Assembly (NCBI GenBank): GCA_963576725.1 | Contig: OY755246.1 | Coordinates: 76,352,239 to 76,416,238 of the forward strand | Source of the DNA: Azorinus chamasolen | Taxonomy: Eukaryota; Mollusca; Bivalvia; Cardiida; Solecurtidae | DNA: 64,000 nucleotides | Reading direction: 5' to 3' | Part shown: in pieces, positions 10,701 to 21,440 of the stretch | Layout of the letters: every line of letters begins with the position of its first letter | Numbering within the stretch: position 1 is the first letter of the stretch | Notes under the pieces: model-generated | Databases searched by the model: none | What the model was told of the DNA's origin: nothing | What the model saw: only the letters and a program-made list of their open reading frames with translations | Program-made: the position numbers and the translations under genes

Positions 10701-10950
10701 TTAAACACATTTCCTTCATATAAACGCATTCCCGTGTGCTTGCAAACGGATTAGACCCAGATCAGACTACCCATGTAGGTGCCGTCTGATCAGGGTCTGC
10801 TCTGTTTGCTGATGGTATTACAATAGATCAGACTCACAGAGTTTCTACCAATACCAAAATATCCTGAGTACACGCGCCATTGTAAATAATTAGTTTATAA
10901 CTATTGATGATGTCATTTCTTACATGAATATTCAACAAATAAATAGTTAA
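10701..10950 (+). mobile_element. TTAA-A MITE, full length (250 bp)
   Basis: Starts TTAAACACATTTCCTTCATA; core TTAGACCCAGATCAGACTAC / GGTGCCGTCTGATCAGGGTC; right arm TGATGTCATTTCTTACATGA; ends AAATAGTTAA. Confidence 0.8.
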
Positions 10951-10988
10951 GCCACCACCCGCTAAAAGGCGCCGGATTTCTATCTATT

Positions 10989-11209
10989 TTAACCCTTTCC
11001 CTCATATTGACGGCTCTGTATAAATCACTTTTGAAACCATTGTGATAAATAGAGAATTTGTTTGATATTTATCTATTTATCACAAGTGTTTCAAAACTGC
11101 ATAATTCTAAAGTTTAACCTGTTTTCAAGTAAATGCTCACTTGTGAGTATATTAATTTTATTCAAAATGGTTGGATATAAAAGTAGCCTATCATGAGAGA
11201 ATGGGTTAA
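10989..11209. mobile_element. TTAA-B MITE, full length (221 bp)
   Basis: TTAACCCTTTCCCTCATATT ... CATGAGAGAATGGGTTAA; palindrome partly eroded (GATAAATAGAGAATTTG). 11210-11480 shows nothing recognisable. Confidence 0.83.
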
Positions 11210-11479
11210 ATGGTCGTTATGAAGAGTTTGTACTGTATACACAAATACCTGGGACAGTGCATTGTCATTTTATAATTAATAACGTCAACTTAATCATCAT
11301 TAATTATAACCATTTGTAATACATCTGCTGCGCGACCTGACAGCAACCTGCTACACAAATCACACCTAGTGATGTATCGCAGTTGGCCGCAATAATCTGG
11401 GCACGAATGCACTTGTCATCGGCAATTTATTGTCGTCTGCTTCATATCTATTTCATCTATTTAATAATATATCCTAGAG

Positions 11480-11676
11480 GGGATTTTTGCATCACTTTCG
11501 TCCTACATTAAGCTATCGCCTATTTTATAACTCTAGATTTACACTATTTGTGGTCACTGTAAACAGATTTAAACTATTTGTGGTCAGTGTAAACAGATTT
11601 ACACTATTTGTGGTCACTGTAAACATATTTACACTATTTGTAGTCACTGTAAACAGATTTAACTGTATTTCTAGCG
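11480..11676 (+). repeat. 30-bp minisatellite in a TA-P remnant
   Basis: CTACATTAAGCTATCGCCTA (TA-P right arm) leads into about 4.5 copies of AGATTTACACTATTTGTGGT + CACTGTAAAC (11534-11673). The open frame over it is a 10-residue repeat artefact. Confidence 0.8.
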
Positions 11677-11710
11677 ACAGTTTCCAGAAAAAATTATGTA
11701 ACTACATGTA

Positions 11711-11967
11711 TTAACCATTCGCTTGCTATTCACGTCAATATACCTACCTGTAAATAGTGAAGACCCAGATGAGACAGCTCCTGCAGGAGCTGTCTCATCA
11801 GGGTCTGCACTATTTACAAATTGAGTGTGCAACCAGTGCACTCCACAACAGAGATTGCACAGCGAAAAACTTGTACACAGTGAAGATACAATGTATATGT
11901 AATTATACAACAGGACATTGGTAAAGAAGGAGAAATGTATTTTAAAATTCAGCAAGAGAAGGGTTAA
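11711..11967. mobile_element. TTAA-C MITE (257 bp)
   Basis: Terminal inverted repeats TTAACCATTCGCTTGCT / AGCAAGAGAAGGGTTAA; core AGACCCAGATGAGACAGCTC + CTGCAGGAGC..., a TTAA-A-like stem with apex CTCCTGCAGGAG, but different arms. Confidence 0.8.
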
Positions 11968-11976
11968 GAACTTATA

Positions 11977-12320
11977 CAGTAAACTCTCGTTACAACGCCC
12001 ACGTTCGTTACCACAGAATGTATCGTTGTATTGAAATGTTTTAATAAACATTGAGTTAAACAGTAACACCCACTAACCGTACGTTCCAATTAGCATCAAG
12101 ACAAGTCTGTAGGACGGGGAAAGCTTAATGCAGGATGGAACTCCCAGGGGAGCTTTCTATATGACTGCATTAAGTTAAATTGGCACCTGCCTAAAAAGAT
12201 ATGAATTCTTCTTTACTAACGTTTCGGTTTAGAGGGGGTTTACTGTATACGTTTCCAAAATTCTCGTCAGTATAATGAATATTCCGTTATATCGAAAGTC
12301 GTTATAACGAGAGTTCACTG
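11977..12320. mobile_element. TA-P MITE, 344 bp, TA-flanked, with internal second copy
   Basis: CAGTAAACTCTCGTTACAAC / GTTATAACGAGAGTTCACTG, TA on both sides (11975-6, 12321-2). Inside are TAATGCAGGATGGAACTCCC / GGGAGCTTTCTATATGACTG and a second terminus GGTTTACTGTA near 12240, so one copy lies in another. Confidence 0.72.
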
Positions 12321-12329
12321 TATATTATA

Positions 12330-12545
12330 CAAACGTCGTTTCATGTCTCTGCAAACAGAATAGACCCAGATCAGTAGGAACAGTCGGATCGGAGTTCGCT
12401 CCGTTTGCGTATGAAACATTATAGATCTTACATGTAATTTCTGATATGGTAAAAATAAATATGCCGTACATGTTTCATTATAAACATTTAGCTAATTGAT
12501 ATTCATGACGTCATTATTCTTACATAAATAATACATAAAGTGAAA
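12330..12545 (+). mobile_element. TTAA-A MITE without clear ends
   Basis: ATAGACCCAGATCAGTAGG, GGAGTTCGCTCCGTTTGC, GATATTCATGACGTCATTAT, AAAGTGAAAG. The TTAA ends are lost. Confidence 0.65.
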
Positions 12546-12741
12546 GAACAGCACAATCGGGAAACCTCGGGAATTTCTACAAACTTGCTTCGATCTGGAG
12601 AATATTTTATGTAGTTCCTGCATTTTTAGATTGACACCGGGCCGACCAGTTCTACTTCTCTTCTATCGACTTACCATGGCAATGTCGCCGTCGAGGATCG
12701 AAACCGCCACTTCCCGACCCTGAAGTTCTACTTACAGAATT

Positions 12742-12900
12742 ACAGTAGAACTTAAGCGGCAAATAATTTATTGAACATATGAGTCTTAAAAAGCAGATAG
12801 TTTGCTTAATACGGGGCAAACACAATGCAGAAAGCTCCTCTAGGAGCTTTCCGCGGAACATTTGTCCAGCATTAAGACACAACCTGTCTTACAAGCCCAT
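12742..12900. mobile_element. TA-P MITE, degraded
   Basis: CAGTAGAACTTAAG..., GCAGAAAGCTCCTCTAGGAG + CTTTCCGC, CAGCATTAAGACACAACCTG. 12546-12741 has nothing recognisable. Confidence 0.6.
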
Positions 12901-12922
12901 AAGACCTGTTTTTGATTGCCGT

Positions 12923-13151
12923 TTAACCCATTACCTCATAGGCTATTTTTAGGTCCAACCTCTTTGAATAAATCTACCGAAAGGGAGCACAAATTAGAGA
13001 AAAGGAAAACTTTAGAATTTAGTAGTTTGAAACCATTGTGATAAATAGAGCATTTGCTCCTATAGGAGCAAATGCACTATTTATCACAATGGTTTCACAA
13101 TGTGACTTTTAGAGTGTCGCTTAAAGTCGTCAATATGAGGGAATGGGTTAA
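12923..13151. mobile_element. TTAA-B MITE, full length (229 bp)
   Basis: TTAACCCATTACCTCATAGG ... TATGAGGGAATGGGTTAA; palindrome GTGATAAATAGAGCATTTGC with one mismatch in the right arm (GCACTA). Confidence 0.88.
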
Positions 13152-13628
13152 CCTCGACTGTTTTGATGGCGTATGAACATTGGTTATGCTATAGCAAAGG
13201 TTCGGGCCAAACCTAGCATGATTTATATAGATACACCTTTACACAGTGGATCCAGATCAGACAGCCTTCATTGTCCATGATGAAATTTACAATAGTAATC
13301 GACTTCGGAAAATCAGAAAATCAGTTTGGATCCTGGCGAGACAACATAGTTTATGAGTCTTAAAAAGCAGATGGTCGCATCATGCAGTTCAAAAGTAATG
13401 CAGAAAGTATTTCAATCCTGCATTAAGCTTCCCTCTCCCTTAACCATTTACTTGATTGAGACGCCTTTGCAAACAGAGTAGACAAAGATCAGACGGGCCA
13501 TCTTGTTTGGGCCTGTTGATGAAATATTAATCTTAAGTCTAGTTTCTGCTGTTGTAAAAACTCCATTGTCCATTATAAAATCCAGGTTAATGATATTCAT
13601 GCATTCACCTTTTCTTACATAATTAAAG
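13152..13628. mobile_element. MITE fragments: TTAA-A (13152-13290), HP4, TA-P, TTAA-A (13440-13628)
   Basis: GGATCCAGATCAGACAG; CAGTTTGGATCCTGGCGAGA; GTAATGCAGAAAG...CCTGCATTAAGC; TTAACCATTTACTTGAT with GTAGACAAAGATCAGACGG. All are decayed. 13629-14059 holds nothing I recognise. Confidence 0.55.
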
Positions 13629-14222
13629 AACTTTTGTGAACATTACACACGCCGCCACATTGTCATAGAAAAAAAGATGGTTCCCCATGACAGATTCCTC
13701 TGAAAATTGAACTCATCCAAGTCTTTATTCAGGACAAACTTGGGAAAAAAGTGGCCAAGAAATGAACGTGCTAGATTAACAATGCATTTATGTGATACAC
13801 GGACTGACGGGTCAAAAACTACATACATACTCCGAGCAACTTGGTTGCCTGGGGTAGGTATAAATATCGACCAAGTAAAGGGATCAAGACTCCGAATTAG
13901 GCTTCTCTTTAATGGTTGCGCAACCCTTCACAATATAAATACTCATACAAGAAATATTAACATCTGACTATTAATTGGCTTCAATGTACTATCACTTATG
14001 ACAGGATTTTTTTTACCAGGGCACCGGAGGTGGCTAATCAGTCTAATCCGGGTACAAAATAACGACTACAAATGGAGCACTTATCTGTAGATGTAGTGAT
14101 GATTGACCTGGCTTTACATGTATATTATTCCGTAAGCAAGCAGCAGACCCGGGCAAAATGGCTCCTACAGGAGCCGTCTGATCTTACAAATACAGTCATG
14201 TATGTATCTGTGGAGTAGAGTG

Positions 14223-14678
14223 TTAACCCTTTCCTTCATATAAAAACATTTTCGGGTCTTTGCAAAAAGAGAAGACCAGAGCAAAGCCGCCGTTTGATCA
14301 AGGTCTACTATGATTGCTTATGACATGCTATAGATCTGATTCTGAAGTTCTTGTCAAAGCAAACAAATCCCTTGAATTTTTTACATTACAAACCAGCTTC
14401 GTGCGGCGCCAACGCTCGTCTTATTGATGCTTGTCCACTGCATACACTTCTCAAAGAGATCTACCAACCTAAGAAGTTTTATGTCGATAACTCATAAACG
14501 CGTTTTTACTATTTCAGCTACATTTAAGGTTTTGCACGTCGCGGACGACGACGTCAACAACTACGACCGAGTGATCACAATTGCTCGACGCTTCTTCGAA
14601 ACAGACGAGCTAATCCAGTTGATAAATATTCATGATGTGATTATTTCTTATATGAATATTGATCAGGAAAAGGTCTAA
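14223..14678 (+). mobile_element. TTAA-A MITE carrying a ~220-bp foreign-looking insert
   Basis: Left end TTAACCCTTTCCTTCATATA, core GAAGACCAGAGCAAAGCCGC, right end TTCATGATGTGATTATTTCT ... GATCAGGAAAAGGTC. Between about 14395 and 14615 the MITE is interrupted by GC-richer, coding-like DNA (see findings). A partial TTAA-A copy precedes it (14060-14215, apex CTCCTACAGGAG). Confidence 0.65.
14395..14615 (+). other. GC-rich coding-like insert inside a MITE
   Basis: Two plus-strand pieces read like protein: GANARLIDACPLHTLLKEIY (then QPKKFYVDNS, stop) and, in another frame after TTTTTACTATTTCAG, FKVLHVADDDVNNYDRVITI + ARRFFETDEL. The second uses mostly C/G third positions (GAC GAC GAC GTC AAC AAC TAC GAC), unlike the AT-rich codons of FoxN1/4. 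I do not recognise the protein; origin unknown. Confidence 0.35.
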
Positions 14679-15134
14679 AACAACTATTGCCCCTTTCAGA
14701 ACAAATACATTACATGCGCACTGTAAATAAGTCACGTCTTGGTACCGGTGGAAAGAAAATATTACCAATGCTCATATTTATGTACAAATATTTATTCACT
14801 TTATTTCGATGGCAGTGAATCAGCTTATAGACTGTCATTTTACAAAATATGTTGCTATAGCAACCAACAAAGAAAATCACAAAAGTCACTATGCTTTTTA
14901 CAAACAACTGCTAAACATTTGTAACAAATATCTCCACATTTACAACACAAGTCAGTCTCGAATTCATCACGGATTTGTCACGTGATTCAGTGCAATACAG
15001 CAGAACCTCTCTATAGCAACATCTAACCCTTTACTCCATTAGAAACAACTTTATAAAGGGAGGAGACTCTGCAGAAGTGTGCCCTGCCTTCTTTAAAGAG
15101 TTTGTTTAGACAGGTTTTACAGTATCCACATGTA

Positions 15135-15365
15135 TATCAACTCTTTCGCTCATGTAGACCCCTTTTGGCACCTGTTTGTAAACAGAGTAGACCCAGATCA
15201 AGGGGCCCTGTAGCAGCCGCCTGATCAGGATCTACTCTTTGCTCATGGAATAATAAAGATATGATTATACAGTTTCTGAAATTGCAAAACATCTTTAATT
15301 CATTGACCAATTTGTATACAAGTACATGTATTGGTATAAATATCCATGAGGGAAAAAATTCATTG
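15135..15365 (+). mobile_element. TTAA-A MITE, degraded
   Basis: GTAGACCCAGATCAAGGGGC, CAGCCGCCTGATCAGGATCT, ATATCCATGAGGG. 14700-15134 and 15366-15537 contain nothing recognisable. Confidence 0.6.
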
Positions 15366-15537
15366 AACAATTGTAGAATTACATTCCATGTACATAATTA
15401 TATATAGAATCAATTTATAACTACTTTTTGCTAAAGATTCAAAATGATAAACACAGATCTAACATTAGCATACGCTTTGCATGTCGTACATATTGTCACC
15501 ACAAAACTTCCAACCAAGCCAGATAATAATAATTCTG

Positions 15538-15780
15538 AAGGGTGGTGATCCCCCGAAAGCAAAAATTGCAACACAAAAAGAGAAAATTGCAGACTCGGTT
15601 TTATTGAGTCTGTTCATGAGCAGTAATTGAAAGTGCAACACTGCTCACGCCCCCTAGCACCGGCTTAAGCGGTATTCAATTTTCAGAACAAGAAGTACTG
15701 AAATTCATGATCTCAAAGGATCAGAAGGTATAACAACACTGAGAATGAAGTACGGGGCGACGTTTTACGGCCGCCACACA
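15538..15780 (-). repeat. LTR-like repeat, minus copy
   Basis: Reads on the minus strand from TGTGTGGCGGCCGTAAAACG (15780) through GCTTAAGCCGGTGCTAGGGG to AACAGACTCAATAAAACCGA and a U5-like tail, collinear with 794-1044. Single copy without an internal region, consistent with a solo LTR. Confidence 0.45.
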
Positions 15781-16146
15781 AATTAAACCTATTTGTGAGC
15801 TTGATATTCTTTAATTCATTGATAGGTCTCTTTTATTCAAGCAGTAACCAACAGATAGGCTTGAAAACTGGAGAATATTCTAAAAATTAAGGAATGGTCC
15901 CAGTTCTCTTACACTGAAAATGTATCCAAGAACCAGGATCAGACCTTGGAGGAAATTCTTGAAATCAATATCTGGCTTTGATCTCATTCATTCTGGCAGT
16001 TTAAGCCTTGAAGAATACTGGACTGGCTCCAGGCCTTTTGCATTCAAATTATCCGAGAACCAGCCCTGGAAAAATGCTCGTAAATATTAAGAACAAAACT
16101 GATTGGTAACATCAGGCCATGAACAGTTCACGCAAACATGTCTTTC
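15781..16146. other. No feature recognised
   Basis: AT-rich sequence between the LTR-like repeat and the next MITE. No long open frame, no hairpin or tandem repeat seen. Confidence 0.4.
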
Positions 16147-16860
16147 TTAATCATTTACTCCATAAATACGCCTTTGCAAACTGAGTAGACCCAGACCAGA
16201 CCCTCTGATCAGGGTTTGTTCCGTTTGCTTATAGATATCATTCTACGGTTTTAGCCATGGCCCAATATACCCATGTCCAAGTACAATTATAAACATTATT
16301 CATGAACTCATAATTTCTTACATGAATATTCATGGAGTAAAAGCACACACAATGACTACACACACACAGCCACATTCCGCTATGACAAACTCCTTTGAGA
16401 TCTTATGGTATACACCCTGGCAGTACCCTAGGAACTTTCTACATTCTCTCTGTTTAAATACCTCACTCACAACTCGACAACAAGCAAACCCAGATGAGCA
16501 TATTACACACAGTGAATATCATATCCTGCATTTAGAGTATAACTATGGTTAACCATTGGCAGTCATTGCCTACAAGACTCGGCACGTGTTTGCTACAAGA
16601 CTCAGCACGTGTTTGCTGTAACTACCAGAGTAAAAATTGCCTTATTTATGCATTTGCAAACAGAGCATGCCCAGATCAGACTATAAATGCTGTCAGGGAC
16701 TACTTTATTTGCTTATGGTATAATATAGATCTGATTCTACTGTTTCTACCCGAGCCAAACCATCCTGTGTACATATGCAATCATAAAGACTCAGCTAACA
16801 ATTGTTCATGATGTCATTATTCCTAACATAAATACATGTACTAAACAGGGAAAGGGTTAA
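16147..16860 (+). mobile_element. Two TTAA-A MITEs (16147-16342 and 16630-16860)
   Basis: First: TAATCATTTACTCCATAAAT, GTAGACCCAGACCAGACC, GAATATTCATGGAGTAAAAG. Second: GCATGCCCAGATCAGACTA, GATGTCATTATTCCTAACAT, ends CAGGGAAAGGGTTAA. Between them is a 22-bp tandem duplication CTACAAGACTCRGCACGTGT (16570-16615). Confidence 0.7.
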
Positions 16861-17016
16861 TTTTCTTTTATTTTTTAATATTCTGTCTGACCGTAAATGG
16901 GACAAAACTCCAGTGTTATACCGGTTTCGTACATATCTGGTATCACTGGTAATATTTATCCGAAATTTCAGTGTCATGTATGATACTTCAACAGTGCAAG
17001 AGCGTAATAACCTCCC

Positions 17017-17330
17017 TTAACTCTTAAGGTTATTTTTATGATGGCACATAGACACAGAAATGTTTGGTTAGAGTAGAAACATATCCATATTATTTCATAA
17101 GCAAACGGAGCAGACACTGGTCAGACGTGAGTCATCTGATCTGGGACTACTCTATCTGCAAAGGCTTAGAAGTTGTGTTTATGGAGTAAAGGGTTAAAAG
17201 ACCTTTTACTAATTCATCAGGTGGTCTTTTGTACATGTATTTACAAATGCATATTTATCTGCAAACCCTGATCAGACGGATTTATCTGATCAGGCATTAG
17301 AAGTGTGTTTATAAAGGGATCAAAATGCAG
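17017..17330 (-). mobile_element. TTAA-A MITE (17017-17196) plus trailing core fragment
   Basis: TTAACTCTTAAGG..., GCAGACACTGGTCAGACGTG, CTGATCTGGGACTACTCTA, end GTAAAGGGTTAA. Then CCCTGATCAGACGGATTTAT + CTGATCAGG, a minimal core. Confidence 0.68.
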
Positions 17331-17457
17331 TGATCATGTCAATAGACATAAAACAATCTCGGTGTTAATCTATCTAGAAATACCTCCAATATAAAATGAG
17401 AATTGTTTCATTTCTTTTTATATTCTCCATTTCATCTTGGTTCTAGACATGTACAAT

Positions 17458-17890
17458 TAACCTCAGATTTCTTTCCGTCTCATGTTATTTCAAACAGAGT
17501 AGACTCAGATCAGATGGCTCCCATAGGAGCCAGCTGATCAGTGTCTACACTGTTTGCTTATAGAATAAATACTACATGTACTAATATTGTATCGTTTCTG
17601 CCAAGGTAAAGAATTGATGTGTACATGTTCCATTATAAATACACTAAACCCTTTACCTCATGAATATTTATTAGGTTAGAACATTAATTTTGTACTGGTA
17701 TACGAAAACATGATGTTTTGGCTATGGTATAAACTGTGCAACCAGATCTATATAATTCCATAAGAAAACAGAGCAGACCCTGTTCATATGACTCGTACAG
17801 GAACCATCTGATCAGGGTCTGCTCTGTTTGCTTATAATATAGATTCTACAGTTTCTGCCATGGTCCAATATCCCTGTGTCCATTTGTTAT
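17458..17890. mobile_element. TTAA-A pair; the second has two identical-type arms
   Basis: 17458-17640 is an ordinary plus copy (GTAGACTCAGATCAGATGG + CTCCCATAGGAGCC). 17643-17890 has the long-arm sequence on both sides of the core (left CATAAGAAAACAGAGCAGAC, right CAGGGTCTGCTCTGTTTGC + TTAT), i.e. a fully palindromic X-X' derivative instead of the usual short/long arms. Confidence 0.68.
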
Positions 17891-18146
17891 AACAAGACTC
17901 ATTTCAATGTCTGCTTACAAAACTTGATTCTAGTTAGGTGAAAATGTAATACCTTGACAGTTGTAGATACACAAAAAATAAAAATGTTTGACCTAGTGAG
18001 CACTGAAGCGTGTCAAAACATGACAGAAAGACAGGTGAACCAAGGAGAAGTTATCCCTAAGCATCACCGCACAATAAGCAGGTGATACACAAAAAGTGAA
18101 GAGTAATCCAAAACACTATGCTGGAGTCATTAATTTGATATGATTT

Positions 18147-18903
18147 TAACCCTTTCCCTGATGAATATTCATGTATAAAATAATGATTTTGTGAATATTA
18201 ATTACCTGACCAATTACAATGCATTAATATTTGGTCGTTTCAGAAACTGTAGTGAGAGATGTAGATCAGTGAGAGATGTAGATCATTTCATAAGCAAACA
18301 GCAGACCCTGATTAGAAAAGCTCTAGAGAAGAAGTCTGACCTGTGCACAAGTGAATCCACCAGGTAAAGCGAGTGTATAAACGCTCTGTTAGGCCCTTGC
18401 AAACAGCTAGGAACTCTCTGATCAGGGTTTGCTCTTTTTGCTTATGGAATTATCATAAATTTCTACCAATACCACAAAATCCCGTGTAAACAATTAGCTA
18501 ATAATCCTGATGTTGTTACTTCTTCCGTGAAAATTCATGGGATAAAGTGTTAACACATGATAATATCCATATACACGACATTTCAATAATTGGACCTTTT
18601 AAGAATACATACAAAATTACCACACAAACAGATACACAGATACATACAAAATCACCTCGAAGATTTCAAATGAAAGCACTAGTTCTGAAAGCAATGACAT
18701 TTTACCCTGTGGAGCTTTTACCAATCATAATCCTCTAGCTGATATGGGCACCTTTTGATGTCTTTGCAAACAATGTACATTAAGATCAGATGGCTCCTGT
18801 AGCAATCGTCAGATCCGGGTCTGCTCTGTTTGCTTATGCGATTATATAGATCAGATTCTAGAGATTCTATCATGGCTAAAATATCCTGTGTACAAATTTC
18901 AGT
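18147..18903. mobile_element. Three TTAA-A MITEs (18147-18345 minus, 18370-18553 plus, 18738-18903 plus)
   Basis: TTAACCCTTTCCCTGATGAA with tandem AGTGAGAGATGTAGATC x2; GCCCTTGCAAACAGC...CTGATCAGGGTTTGCTC; GATCAGATGGCTCCTGTAGC ... GGGTCTGCTCTGTTTGC. 18904-19372 shows nothing recognisable. Confidence 0.65.
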
Positions 18904-19372
18904 TGTTTTATTGATTTCTAGTTTCCCCCAGAAGGGGGCATTTATTAGAGTTATTAGTGGGTGTTCATTTCAGAGACCCCTTGTAGAAGTGGTTTAAGCG
19001 TATTTCAGAAAACTTGCAAGAAACTTGTTTCCTACAGTCCAATGATTGGTACTAGCCCAACTAGGGTAAAAACCACTGGGTGGGAGTCATACACTCTCAA
19101 ATTATCCTGTATCCACAGGAGCCTGGGCAGAGCCCATAGTTGAAAATACATCAAGAACCCACTCAGTGCTACTCTAGTCTCAATAGTTATGTACATTTCT
19201 GCTGCCATTTAAGAGCTATAAATAGTATAAGCTTATACACACACATATAGTCACATATATATATAATCATACCTCGTTAAAATGTTAATTCACAACAAAG
19301 AACACTCTAGTAATCTAACATTCTCCATAAAATATAACGGCTATAACGTCATACCTTAACAGCACCTTCCTC

Positions 19373-19619
19373 TTAACCCTTTACTCAATAAATATGCTTT
19401 TCTATGCCTCTACAAATAGAGTAGACCCAAATTAGATGGCCCCTGTAGGGAACATCTGATCTGGGGCTCCCCTGTTGCTATTAATATACAATAGATCTGA
19501 TTCTATAGTTTCCACCATGGTTAAACTTTCCTGTGTTCATATACAGTTATAAATATCTAATCTAATTAATATTCATGGTGTCTAATTGTTACATGAATAT
19601 TCACAGAATGAAGGGTTAA
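19373..19619 (+). mobile_element. TTAA-A MITE, full length (247 bp)
   Basis: TTAACCCTTTACTCAATAAA ... CACAGAATGAAGGGTTAA; core GTAGACCCAAATTAGATGGC + CCCTGTAGGG. Confidence 0.8.
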
Positions 19620-19651
19620 AACTACATGCAGTAGTGTCTCATGGATGAAAA

Positions 19652-19841
19652 CAGTCAAACCTGTCCACAGCGACCACTAAAAACTAATCAAAGTTTCCAG
19701 TTTCAAGACATGAGATAGCTTAATGAAGGTCAAAAATAATGCAGGAAGTTCCTCTAGGAGATTTCTGAAAGCATCACTTTCATCCTGCATTAAGATCCCC
19801 ATGTTTGTTCATTATATGGTCGATAAAAAGAGGTTTTACTG
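19652..19841. mobile_element. TA-P MITE (190 bp)
   Basis: CAGTCAAACCTGTCCACAGC ... AAAGAGGTTTTACTG, TA on the right; core CAGGAAGTTCCTCTAGGAGA and CATCCTGCATTAAG. Confidence 0.75.
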
Positions 19842-20058
19842 TACCATGTAACAATGTGGCATCTCTGTACCAATACAAGAAAAGTGGAAAATTCAACAAA
19901 AACCAGATTTCATATTTTTATGGACAGAAAACCTGGTATAGAATTCCTACATCTCATTCAATGCACCAAACTTTATAATCAAAATCTCACAATGACAAGA
20001 CATCATCCACCATGGACTGAGGATTATTTCCTACAGGGCTTGTTTTTTGCTTATGCTA

Positions 20059-20530
20059 TTAACCCTTTCAGGCTTTCCCCCATAAATAGGACTTTTAGCA
20101 CCAATGCAAACAGAGCAGACCTAGATTAGACAGCTCCTATAGGAGCCTTCAGATCACGGTCTGCTCTGTTTGCATAAGAAATTATATAAAACTGATTCTA
20201 CAAATTCTACCAGAGCCAAAGTCCTCTGAATATTGGTCATTATAAAAAAAAAATTCATGAAGTCAATGAATTCTTGTTTAAATATTCAGAGTGTTGGGCA
20301 TTAACCCTTTACTCCATGAATATAATGACATTATGAACAGTTATTAAATTGTTATAATAGCAAACTGCACAGCAAGTTTTGGCCACGGCAGAAACTGTAG
20401 AATCATACCTGTATTATATCATAAGCAAACTGAGCAGACCCTGGTCAGATGGCTCCTAAAGGAACAGTCTGATATGGGTCTACCCTGTTTGCAAAGGCAT
20501 AGAAAGGTGTACTTATGTAGTAAAGGGTTA
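20059..20530. mobile_element. Two abutting TTAA-A MITEs sharing one TTAA
   Basis: 20059-20304 (plus; apex GGCTCCTATAGGAGCC-like, AGACCTAGATTAGACAGC) and 20301-20530 (minus; GCAGACCCTGGTCAGATGG + CTCCTAAAGGAAC). The shared TTAA at 20301-20304 shows insertion of one beside the other. Confidence 0.8.
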
Positions 20531-20736
20531 CACATTACGAAAATTGAATGAAAATCCTGATGTCATTCTCTGCATGAGAAACCATAATATATATATAGAG
20601 ATATATACAATTCAGCTCAGTTTAGTACGATCAGTATAAGAAAAACTATGTAAGTCAAAACGTTAGTAAAGTTTCATTGTAAATGCATGCAATACAAATT
20701 GGACATTTCTCAGAACAAGTATTATCTGTGAAACAT

Positions 20737-20971
20737 CAATCCCTTTACACCATAAATATGCCTTTTGACACCTTTGCAAACAGAGTAGACCTAGATAAGA
20801 CAGCTACTATCAGAGCTGACTGATGAGGGTCTGCTGTTTAAGAGATCAATCTGAATCTAGTTTCTGCCATGGCCAAAATTTCCTATGTTCATGTGCCATT
20901 ATAAAAATTTATCAGATTCATATTTGCAGTATCATTATCTTTTACATAAATATTCATGGAGTAAAGGGTTA
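20737..20971 (+). mobile_element. TTAA-A MITE
   Basis: CCCTTTACACCATAAATATG, GTAGACCTAGATAAGACAGC, CATGGAGTAAAGGGTTAC. Confidence 0.72.
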
Positions 20972-20989
20972 CTTCATTCAACTCTAACT

Positions 20990-21375
20990 TTAAAGTGGAA
21001 TAGCCAATCAGTGTTTAACTCATTCCCTCCAAAACTATTATTAGACCAAACCTCTATAAATTAATCTTAACGAAAAGGAGCATTAACTATAGAAAGGAGA
21101 ATTTTAGAATTGCATAGTTTTGAAACCATTGTCATAAATAGATTATTTACTCCTATAGAGCAAATGCTCTATTTATCACAGTGGTTTCAAAGAATGAGTT
21201 TTACCGAGGTGCAAAAAGGCGTAAGTAGGAGAGAATGAGTTAACTACAGAGACCATTCAGTTTAAAAGGCATAAATTTAAAAGGATTTTGAATGACAAAC
21301 AGTGCAGACCCTGATCAGAGGGCCTCGCTATACTGTTTGTCAATGCATTGGTGTCCCTCATTCAAAAGGTTAGAG
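20990..21375 (+). mobile_element. HP6 element interrupted by a TTAA-B MITE (21015-21243)
   Basis: HP6 halves AATAGCCAATCAGTG | ACAGAGACCATTCAGTTTAA flank a TTAA-B copy bounded by TTAA on each side (21015-21018, 21240-21243). HP6 continues GTGCAGACCCTGATCAGAGG to 21375. Direct proof of TTAA duplication on TTAA-B insertion. Confidence 0.8.
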
Positions 21376-21440
21376 AAACTATTTTTAGGAAGAAAATCGT
21401 CTTTGAGAATTGAAAGAATAAAATAAACAGGCTTACTTTC

